7,816 bases of DNA, from the NCBI GenBank assembly GCA_028715865.1, contig JAQUQY010000063.1, forward strand, positions 1-7,816. Reading direction: 5' to 3'. A program made the translations under genes and the position numbers. Below are positions 1-5,353 of the stretch, piece after piece. Origin of the DNA: Syntrophales bacterium. GTDB lineage: Bacteria; Desulfobacterota; Syntrophia; Syntrophales; UBA2210. The notes under the pieces were generated by a model that was not told the DNA's origin, searched no databases, and saw only the letters and a list, made by a program, of their open reading frames with translations. Numbering within the stretch: the first letter of the stretch is position 1; each line of letters opens with the position of its first letter.

Positions 1-218
1 GGCGTGGCAATACCCCAGACGATTCGGGAAGTGTCGTGACATTATCCGATTTTCAAAGAGCAAACACCAAATGTGGTGCCAAGAACTTTTTGGGGACACC
101 TATGTCCACGAAATAGAAGAACTATTTATTTGCAGGTGTTAAACTCCAGGCTAACAGTTCCCGCCGCCAAGTCTGTAGAGGACTTGCACCTGAAAGTAGA
201 CGGGCCTACCGGGCACAC
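1..218. other. Left-edge intergenic region without a convincing gene
   Basis: I see no supported complete gene here. On the plus strand the first 12 codons in frame 1 are open and end at TGA 37-39 (GVAIPQTIREVS), which could be the tail of a plus-strand gene entering the window, but 12 codons are too few to identify. An open stretch from 73 continues into the terminator hairpin and has no ribosome binding site or recognisable protein character, so I do not call it. Three short inverted repeats lie close together at 65-78, 94-107 and 111-127 (listed separately). Confidence 0.6.
65..127. repeat. Cluster of three small stem-loops
   Basis: Three separate inverted repeats follow each other: CACCA (65-69) with TGGTG (74-78), loop of 4; GGACA (94-98) with TGTCC (103-107), loop of 4; and AAATAG (111-116) with CTATTT (122-127), loop of 5. 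Each stem is only 5 or 6 bp, so none is significant alone; the regular clustering is what stands out. The cluster could be a REP-like or small transposon-end remnant, or an untranslated RNA structure, but no repeat copy is visible elsewhere in this window. Confidence 0.35.
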
Positions 219-262
219 AAAAAAAGGGGGCCGGGGTGGATTCCACCCCGGCCCCCTTTTTT
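219..262 (-). terminator. Strong intrinsic terminator of the mutase operon, probably bidirectional
   Basis: A perfect 14-bp GC-rich stem (226-239 with 243-256) with a 3-base loop is flanked by seven A on the left (219-225) and six T on the right (257-262). Read on the minus strand it ends in a run of seven U and begins 18 bases after the stop codon of the B12-binding subunit, so it closes the meaB-mutase operon. Read on the plus strand it also ends in U6, so it could stop a convergent gene entering from the left. The A/T runs can extend the stem by another six pairs. Confidence 0.93.
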
Positions 263-279
263 AAATCCATGTGAAAGAT

Positions 280-684
280 TCAGTTTTTAGCGGCGACGGA
301 TTCTTTGATGCACGAGACTATCTCATCCTGTGTTGCCGACAGGAATGTGCCGTCGAAGCCGATTGCCTTAAGTTTGGGAATATACATGGGCGGGAAAATG
401 CCGCCGATAAGGAAGGCCGTCCGGTCCTTGATGCCCTTCTCTTCGGCTATTTTCATCATTTCCGTGCCAAGGGCAAGCTCGCCTCCGCAATAGGTGCTTA
501 TCCCTATAACATCGACGTATTCCTGGATGGCCGTCTCGACAACCTGCTCCGGCAGTGCGTTGCCCATGAGGATAACTTCCATCCCGGCATCCCTGAGCAT
601 TCCAGCCACGGTAATGATCCCTCTCGAATGTGTCTCCAAGGGAAACTGTGCCAGCAGCACCTTAATCTTATCTTTACTCGCCAT
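280..684 (-). CDS. Small (cobalamin-binding) subunit of an AdoCbl-dependent acyl-CoA mutase, divergent
   Basis: This 134-residue protein is a stand-alone B12-binding domain of the methylmalonyl-CoA mutase C-terminal type, which holds adenosylcobalamin base-off with a histidine as lower ligand. The family landmarks are in order: the histidine loop (residues 15-22, PLETHSRG), the switch strand DVIGIS (near 57-62), the GG turn in FLIGGIFPP, and a C-terminal helix. The usual DxHxxG reads ExHxxG here: His19 is kept, but its Asp partner is Glu17. The lysine normally four residues before that Asp (K604 in the Propionibacterium enzyme) is Gln13, and the SxL motif reads STY. The ATG start has AAGGAGGT at 694-701, nine bases upstream. 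It follows the large subunit by 36 bases and is last in the operon. It most likely pairs with that large subunit; a corrinoid protein of another system is less likely because of the pairing and the overall sequence. Confidence 0.9.
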   Translation of the reverse strand: MASKDKIKVLLAQFPLETHSRGIITVAGMLRDAGMEVILMGNALPEQVVETAIQEYVDVIGISTYCGGELALGTEMMKIAEEKGIKDRTAFLIGGIFPPMYIPKLKAIGFDGTFLSATQDEIVSCIKESVAAKN

Positions 685-693
685 AGCTTTTTT

Positions 694-701
694 ACCTCCT
701 T
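694..701 (-). promoter_or_regulatory. Ribosome binding site of the B12-binding subunit
   Basis: The minus strand reads AAGGAGGT, a full anti-16S match, nine bases before ATG 682-684. It lies between the stop of the large subunit and this gene and supports independent, strong initiation. Confidence 0.85.
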
Positions 702-720
702 GATTGTCTAAATCGATGCC

Positions 721-2481
721 TTAGGCAAAGATGGGTGTTTTCCACAGACCGAAACCCTCAACAAAGGCACGCCGCATCTCGCCGACGGTCACATCGGCCC
801 TCGCGCACTCGACACAGGCCGCCATGACATTGTCGTCCTTCTTGCAGGCATCCACAAGGGCCTTGAGCATGTTCTGCGCTTTTTCATTGTCCCGCTGGGA
901 CCTCAGGCGAGCCAGTTTGTCCGCCATCTGCTTTGTCAGAACAGGGTCATATTCCTTTACCCAGATTTCCGGCATTTCGAGGTTGGGATCCCTGAAGTAG
1001 TTACGGGCCACTATCTTGATCGTCCCATCTTCCATCATCTGCTGCTCTTTCTGGATGTACGCGGAGGCCTTGTTGTGCAGCCATCCAGTATCCACGACTT
1101 CCACGAGACCGCCCATCTTTTCTATTTCATCGATTTCACCAAGGATTAGCTCTTCTATCTGGTTGGTCAGAGCCTCAACATAGAAGGATCCCGCAAGCGG
1201 ATCAACGACCTGCGTAATCTGCGTCTCGGCCTCGATTATCTGCTGTGTCCTCAATGCGAGGAGGTTGGCCACGTCGGATGGCACGGAGTAGGCCTCGTCA
1301 TAGCCATCCACATGCAGGGACTGCGCGCCGCCCAGTGCCGCCGCCATGGCGTGATAGGCCGACCTTGCCACGTTGGCCATGGGCTCTTCGCGCATGAGGG
1401 ACACTCCCGATGTCTGCACGTGGCACTTGCTCCACATGGACCTGGGATTCTTGCAGTTGAATCTGTATTTCATGATGCGGTACCACAGGCGCCTTACCGC
1501 GCGCAGGCGGGCGACTTCTTCGAAGAAGTCATTTGCCGGAGACCAGAAGAAGGCAAGCCTTTCACCTACCCAGTCAGGATCATATCCTCTCCTGCCCATG
1601 TCTTTGAGAATTTCAATGCCGTTGGCGATGGCCACTGCCATTTCGGTGATTCCTGAAGTTCCCCATTCCCTGAGGTTATAACCGTTAAGGGTGATGAAGT
1701 TCCATCGCGGCACATTCTTCCTGATGAATTCTATATTGTCGCACTGTACCCTGAAGTCGTCACGGGGGGGGATGTATTCACAAGCGCTTCGCACGACACT
1801 TTCCATGATGAAATCATTCTGAACGCTGCCGGGCAGTTTGTCCCAGGGAATGCCCCTGCGCTCGGCCATAACGAGATACATGGGGAATACGATCGATGTG
1901 TTTCTGGGGTAATGGGTAACGATGGAGGCGCTGATCTTGTCAATGGGAATATCCTTGTAGATCATCTCCATGTCTTCCACACAGTCGATGGGAACTCCCA
2001 CTGTTCCGACCTGGCCAAGGGCCTCGGGCTCATCGGAGTCGAACATCTGAACGGTTGCGAGGTCAAGGGCCAGGTTGGATCCCGTGGCGCCGCGGTCGAG
2101 AAGCATTTTGATTCTCCTGTTGACCTCTTCGGGATGACCTGCCGCCGACAGCTGGCGCAGCGTCCAGGACCTGCCGCGATACATGTTGGCATGCAGGCCT
2201 CTTGTGAATGGCTCCTGTCCTGAAAAGCCCAGGTCTCTTTCATAATCGAGGTTTTCATTGTCGATGGGCGTATAGAGAAGACCCCGAGGTATATTGGAAC
2301 CCAGAATCGTCTTGGGGGTAACGTACCAGTTCTGCCTGTCCTTCTCCTGAACCACGGTGTTTTTCCAGACTTCGAAGTCTTTTTTCATCTTCGACAGCGC
2401 TTCCGGGTTGTAGAGAGGCGTTCCCTTCTCTGACGCCAGTTTCTCTTTCAGAATCTCTTTTGTGGTTTTGCCACTATCCAT
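721..2481 (-). CDS. Large (substrate-binding) subunit of an AdoCbl-dependent acyl-CoA mutase; not a canonical methylmalonyl-CoA mutase
   Basis: This 586-residue protein is the TIM-barrel substrate subunit of the methylmalonyl-CoA mutase family, which makes radical carbon-skeleton rearrangements of acyl-CoA thioesters; its B12 domain is the next gene. Family landmarks are clear: PFTRG (91-95), RSWTLRQ (104-110), DLATVQMFDSDEP (140-152), QND (221-223), Arg231, NGY (266-268), HVQTSG (354-359), GGAQSLH (384-390), LRTQQI (410-415) and VDPLAGS (426-432). Against Propionibacterium numbering (recalled), Tyr89 is Leu111, Ser114 is Asn136, the MTMNG segment reads IVTHYPRNTS (187-196), His244 is Asn269 and Ser285 is Ala310, while Arg207 (Arg231), Gln197, Gln330 and Gln361 equivalents are kept. 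A carboxylated but differently shaped substrate is therefore likely, such as a substituted malonyl- or succinyl-CoA. The gene product name 'methylmalonyl-CoA mutase' would be a guess. The start has AAGGAGG six bases upstream. Confidence 0.9.
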   Translation of the reverse strand: MDSGKTTKEILKEKLASEKGTPLYNPEALSKMKKDFEVWKNTVVQEKDRQNWYVTPKTILGSNIPRGLLYTPIDNENLDYERDLGFSGQEPFTRGLHANMYRGRSWTLRQLSAAGHPEEVNRRIKMLLDRGATGSNLALDLATVQMFDSDEPEALGQVGTVGVPIDCVEDMEMIYKDIPIDKISASIVTHYPRNTSIVFPMYLVMAERRGIPWDKLPGSVQNDFIMESVVRSACEYIPPRDDFRVQCDNIEFIRKNVPRWNFITLNGYNLREWGTSGITEMAVAIANGIEILKDMGRRGYDPDWVGERLAFFWSPANDFFEEVARLRAVRRLWYRIMKYRFNCKNPRSMWSKCHVQTSGVSLMREEPMANVARSAYHAMAAALGGAQSLHVDGYDEAYSVPSDVANLLALRTQQIIEAETQITQVVDPLAGSFYVEALTNQIEELILGEIDEIEKMGGLVEVVDTGWLHNKASAYIQKEQQMMEDGTIKIVARNYFRDPNLEMPEIWVKEYDPVLTKQMADKLARLRSQRDNEKAQNMLKALVDACKKDDNVMAACVECARADVTVGEMRRAFVEGFGLWKTPIFA

Positions 2482-2487
2482 TTCCGG

Positions 2488-2494
2488 CCTCCTT
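2488..2494 (-). promoter_or_regulatory. Ribosome binding site of the mutase large subunit
   Basis: AAGGAGG on the minus strand, six bases before ATG 2479-2481, fixes the start. The stop codon TGA (2495-2497) of the tiny upstream ORF abuts this site, so ribosomes ending there would sit on it. Confidence 0.88.
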
Positions 2495-2551
2495 TCAAAT
2501 AATTCCGTTAATGTTAAATTCCCTTTGCCGTTTTTCTATTTCCCCAGACAT
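2495..2551 (-). CDS. Possible 18-codon leader ORF upstream of the mutase large subunit
   Basis: ATG 2549-2551 opens an 18-codon frame (MSGEIEKRQREFNINGII) ending at TGA 2495-2497, immediately before the ribosome binding site of the large subunit. An AAGGAGG lies at 2553-2559, but only one base separates it from the ATG, much closer than the usual 5 to 9, so efficient initiation is doubtful. If translated it would couple to the mutase gene. It resembles no leader peptide I know and has no run of regulatory codons. It could equally be chance sequence in an AT-rich gap, with the first AAGGAGG acting as a ribosome standby site. Confidence 0.25.
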   Translation of the reverse strand: MSGEIEKRQREFNINGII

Positions 2552-2602
2552 TCCTCCTTTTCTTTTAATTAAATAAAAAATGTACTTTCCCGCCTGCCTT
2601 TT

Positions 2603-3568
2603 TCAGTGTGAGGATATCTGCTTAAAATGCGCGCTCAGCCAGTCGATGATTTTGAGGGTGGCCGAATGAGGATCGATATTTCTCTGCGCCATTCCCTCCA
2701 CCAGATCTTCCATGTACTGCTCGACAACAAATCCCTGGTAGCAGAAATCCCTCACAAAGCTTTCCACATTTTTCAACAGCTCTTCCCTGGCCCTGATTCT
2801 CCGGCGCCTGTCCATTTCACCTGAGGTTTTGAGGTATTCCTTATGCCTGAGAAGCACATCGGCCAACTCATCGGCGCCTTTTTTCAGAACAGCCTCCGTA
2901 AGTACGATCTCCGGCTTCCATTCCTCTGGCTTGAATTTCCTCATTCCAAGCATGAATTCCACCCTTGAAACGACGTAATCCGCTCCTTCCTTGTCAGCCT
3001 TGTTTATCGCAAAAACATCGGCCGCCTCGAGTATGCCCGCCTTTATAACCTGCACCTGGTCTCCCGAATCCGGAGACAGAACAAGAACGGATGTGTCCGA
3101 TACCTTTGTAATCTCCACTTCCGACTGCCCCGTTCCCACGGTTTCCACGAGAATAATGTCTTTGCCCATGGCATCCAGAATGTGGATCATGCTTATCGTC
3201 GACTTTGAAAGTCCTCCGCGCCAGCCTCTGGAAGCCATGCTTCGAATAAAGACGCCCCTGTCCATGGCGTGTTCCTGCATTCTCACGCGATCACCAAGCA
3301 CCGCACCGCCAGTAAAGGGACTTGTGGGATCAACGGCCACGACGCCAACGGTCATTTCTTTTTTTCTGAAGGCCCCGACCATGCTGTCGATCAAAGTGCT
3401 TTTCCCTACGCCCGGAGGGCCCGTAAATCCAATAACGAATGCCTTGCCCGTATGAGAATAAAGGAGACCAAGCTCTTCAAGTGCGAACTGCTTTTCGTCT
3501 TCCACGGCCCTCATCAGCATTGACGCGGCATATACATCTCCATTTAATATTTTGGCTGCGATTTCCAT
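2603..3568 (-). CDS. MeaB/ArgK-family GTPase, chaperone of the B12-dependent mutase
   Basis: This 321-residue protein belongs to the MeaB (human MMAA, old name ArgK) G3E P-loop GTPases, which load adenosylcobalamin onto acyl-CoA mutases and protect or rescue them by ejecting damaged cofactor. The Walker A motif GPPGVGKST is at residues 50-58, AVDPTSPFTGGAVLGDR at about 78-94, IRSMASRG at 108-115, the Walker B-like VETVGTGQSE at 141-150 and the guanine-specificity motif NKAD at 189-192. The C-terminal helical part used for dimerisation is complete, and length is normal. I chose ATG 3566-3568 because GGAG lies five bases upstream; an in-frame TTG six codons earlier (3584-3586) has no ribosome binding site and would leave almost no leader after the predicted promoter. 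It is first in the operon, 121 bases before the mutase large subunit, so that mutase is its likely client. Confidence 0.94.
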   Translation of the reverse strand: MEIAAKILNGDVYAASMLMRAVEDEKQFALEELGLLYSHTGKAFVIGFTGPPGVGKSTLIDSMVGAFRKKEMTVGVVAVDPTSPFTGGAVLGDRVRMQEHAMDRGVFIRSMASRGWRGGLSKSTISMIHILDAMGKDIILVETVGTGQSEVEITKVSDTSVLVLSPDSGDQVQVIKAGILEAADVFAINKADKEGADYVVSRVEFMLGMRKFKPEEWKPEIVLTEAVLKKGADELADVLLRHKEYLKTSGEMDRRRRIRAREELLKNVESFVRDFCYQGFVVEQYMEDLVEGMAQRNIDPHSATLKIIDWLSAHFKQISSH

Positions 3569-3573
3569 TTCAA

Positions 3574-3577
3574 CTCC
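3574..3577 (-). promoter_or_regulatory. Ribosome binding site that decides the meaB start
   Basis: GGAG on the minus strand sits five bases before ATG 3566-3568. It falls inside the longer TTG-initiated reading frame, which has no such site, and so favours the shorter protein. Confidence 0.7.
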
Positions 3578-3604
3578 GGTTTCCAAGTAGTCTGACTGTG
3601 GGAT

Positions 3605-3633
3605 TCCTTACCTTTCTTGCGGAAACCTGTCAA
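3605..3633 (-). promoter_or_regulatory. Candidate sigma70 promoter of the meaB-mutase operon
   Basis: The minus strand has a perfect TTGACA (3628-3633), a 17-base spacer and TAAGGA (3605-3610). The -10 box is poor against TATAAT, matching mainly in the leading TA. It would give a transcript starting near 3598 and a leader of about 30 bases before the chosen ATG. Confidence 0.5.
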
Positions 3634-3637
3634 GGTT

Positions 3638-3661
3638 ATTTGTGCAAATTTTAACGTTAAA
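3638..3661. promoter_or_regulatory. Two abutting 12-base palindromes upstream of the meaB promoter (candidate operators)
   Basis: ATTTGTGCAAAT (3638-3649) is an inverted repeat ATTTG/CAAAT with a 2-base centre, and TTTAACGTTAAA (3650-3661) is a perfect palindrome. They touch each other and end four bases upstream of the TTGACA box, the classic place for an activator or an overlapping repressor. No regulator gene is in the window. Confidence 0.4.
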
Positions 3662-3795
3662 CAGAAGAACAAATTTTCCGCGGAAGCCGGGCCTTTAAGC
3701 AATGCTGATCAAAGTTTGAAGAGTTTCAGACAACGGGTAATCCGGCCAATCTTTGACTTTCAAGCAACATACCTGTTCAAGTCCATATCAGATCA

Positions 3796-3824
3796 AGTCT
3801 GCCCTAAAGTACCTTGCCTGTCAA
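3796..3824 (-). promoter_or_regulatory. Weak second promoter-like sequence
   Basis: TTGACA (3819-3824) is followed after 17 bases by CAGACT (3796-3801), which matches only three of six consensus -10 positions. It shares TTGACAGG with the nearer candidate. It could give a longer leader for meaB, but I rate it below the nearer one. Confidence 0.25.
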
Positions 3825-3919
3825 TTGAATAATTGGATTCAGTACTTCCCCGGGGTTGCGCAGGCATTTGACATATCGGGATCGGGCCGCCCAACTACCC
3901 GGCAGAATCTAACATGGTT

Positions 3920-5353
3920 TCATCCAAGTTTTTTCTGCAGTATCTCCTTGATCATCTTGGGGTTCCCCGTTCCCCGGGAGGCCTGCATTGCCTGCCCCAT
4001 GAGAAATCCGAAGGCTTTCTGTTTTCCCGCCCGGTAGTCCTCCACGGCCGGCGCGTTTTCGCTCAGCACCTGATCCACTATTGCATCAAGGGCTCCACTG
4101 TCCGATACCTGCCGGAAACCCCGGCTCTCAACAATTTCTTCGGGGGACTCGTCGCTGTCGAAGAGCAGAGACAATGCTTCCCTGGCGGCCCTCGCGTTGA
4201 TTTCATTGTTTTCGAGAAGACTCAGAAGACGGGCCAGGCGTTCGGGTGATACGGGCGATTCCTCTATTCCAAGCCCGGCCTCTTTCAGAAGAGGGGCGAG
4301 CTGGGTTGATATCCAGTGACAGGCCGTTCGAGGGAGAATGCCCTGTCCCGCCGCGTTCTCGAAATAATCCGCCATGTCCCGCTCGGAACTCATGAGAGCC
4401 GCTTCGTCGCGGGTAAGCCCGTACTCGCCGATGAAACGATCCAGCTTGCTGGCAGGGGTCTCCGGGAGTAGTTCCCGCACAGCATCTAGCATTTTCCTGG
4501 AAATGATCAGCGGCGGCACAGAAGGGTCAGGTACGCAGGGCCCTTCGAATTTTCCTCGCATGGCCGTGGTCACGTTCCTGTCCGGGTCCCAGAGGCGCGT
4601 GTGAAGAATAATTTCTTCGCCCGCCCGGATCTGCCCGGCCTGTCGCCCGATTTCGTAATCAATCGCTGCGCCCACATTGTGGACGGAGTTCATGTTCTTG
4701 ACTTCAACCTTCGTGTTGAAAAGACCCGAACCGCGGGGACGTATGGAAATATTCGCGTCCACCCGCATTGTTCCCTGTTCCATGCTGCAATCGGAGGCTC
4801 CCGTGTAACGAATTCTCGACCGCAGGGCCTTGATGTATTCCATGGCTTCGAAGGATCCTCGAAGGTCAGGCCTGCTGACGATCTCAACAAGCGGCGTTCC
4901 GGCACGGTTGAAATCCACCAGGCTGACGGGCGTTCTTCCTTCCTTTTCGTGAATAAGCTTCGCCACGTCCTCTTCCATGTGCACCTGGGCTATTCCAATG
5001 TCACGGATAGAGCCGTCACCTGCAACAATCTCAATCCGTCCGTTCCGGGCGAGGGGCCTGTGAAACTGTGAAAGCTGGTAGCCCTTGGGAAGATCGGGGT
5101 AGTAATAGACCTTCTGGTCGAAGGCCGTAAGGGGCTGAATTTCACAGTCCAGCGAAAGCGCGGCGAGTATCGCCTTCTCCAGGACGTCCCCGCTCATTCT
5201 CGGCAGGGCGCCGGGAAGCCAGAGGCAGGTTGGACAGACGTTGCGGTTGGGCTCATCGCCGGGCCGGTTGGGACAATCGCAGAACATCTTCGTCTCCGAC
5301 TTCAGCTGAACGTGTATTTCAAGACCCACAACAGCTTCGAAATCATTGGTCAT
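3920..5353 (-). CDS. GatB, Asp/Glu-tRNA amidotransferase subunit B, with an altered cradle-domain loop
   Basis: GatB phosphorylates the side-chain carboxylate of Asp- or Glu-tRNA and transfers ammonia to it within the GatCAB complex. At 477 residues the length is normal. The N-terminal GLEIHVQL (10-17) gives Glu12 and His14; the zinc-type cysteines FCDC (24-27) and CPTC (40-43), YPDLPKGYQLSQF (85-97), HMEED (125-129), NRAGTPLVEIVS (149-160), RVDANIS (197-203) and TKVEVKN (214-220) follow. Residues I recall as the Mg/ATP site of the Staphylococcus enzyme (His12, Glu125, Glu150, Asp192, Glu210) all have counterparts. The C-terminal tRNA-binding tail (about 365-475) is canonical. Unusual: the near-universal HDYRYFPEPDL region reads FEGPCVPDPSV (269-279) and is shorter, SEPD reads SRPD (160-163), and CLGLPG reads CLWLPG. 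The ATG overlaps the gatA stop as ATGA, with a weak GGGGGA upstream, implying coupling. Confidence 0.93.
   Translation of the reverse strand: MTNDFEAVVGLEIHVQLKSETKMFCDCPNRPGDEPNRNVCPTCLWLPGALPRMSGDVLEKAILAALSLDCEIQPLTAFDQKVYYYPDLPKGYQLSQFHRPLARNGRIEIVAGDGSIRDIGIAQVHMEEDVAKLIHEKEGRTPVSLVDFNRAGTPLVEIVSRPDLRGSFEAMEYIKALRSRIRYTGASDCSMEQGTMRVDANISIRPRGSGLFNTKVEVKNMNSVHNVGAAIDYEIGRQAGQIRAGEEIILHTRLWDPDRNVTTAMRGKFEGPCVPDPSVPPLIISRKMLDAVRELLPETPASKLDRFIGEYGLTRDEAALMSSERDMADYFENAAGQGILPRTACHWISTQLAPLLKEAGLGIEESPVSPERLARLLSLLENNEINARAAREALSLLFDSDESPEEIVESRGFRQVSDSGALDAIVDQVLSENAPAVEDYRAGKQKAFGFLMGQAMQASRGTGNPKMIKEILQKKLG

Larger units (their letters stand above)
3587..3919. other. Intergenic region between gatB and meaB
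   Basis: These 333 bases hold no gene I can support. The plus-strand frames that cross it are unlike proteins and lack ribosome binding sites, and the minus strand has no open frame of note. It contains a candidate promoter for meaB (3605-3633), two adjoining palindromes (3638-3661) and a weaker second promoter-like sequence (3796-3824). I find no hairpin plus U-run after gatB, so the end of the upstream transcript is not defined by an intrinsic terminator. Confidence 0.7.

Noticed and set aside
73..264. 63-codon plus-strand open frame at the left edge
   Set aside because: It reads into the terminator hairpin, has no ribosome binding site and its sequence has no protein-like signature.
271..711. 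146-codon plus-strand open frame across the B12-binding subunit
   Set aside because: It is antisense to a clearly homologous B12-binding domain and shows no family resemblance or ribosome binding site.
3569..3586. Longer meaB starting at TTG 3584-3586 with six extra residues
   Set aside because: No ribosome binding site precedes the TTG, whereas GGAG lies five bases before the in-frame ATG at 3566-3568, and the predicted transcript start would leave only about a dozen leader bases.
3587..3620. Cobalamin riboswitch in the leader of the mutase operon
   Set aside because: The predicted leader is only about 30 bases, and I recognise no B12-box sequence in the 333-base gap.
3831..3919. Intrinsic terminator after gatB
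   Set aside because: GC-rich inverted fragments such as CCCCGGGG exist, but none forms a good stem followed by a U run.
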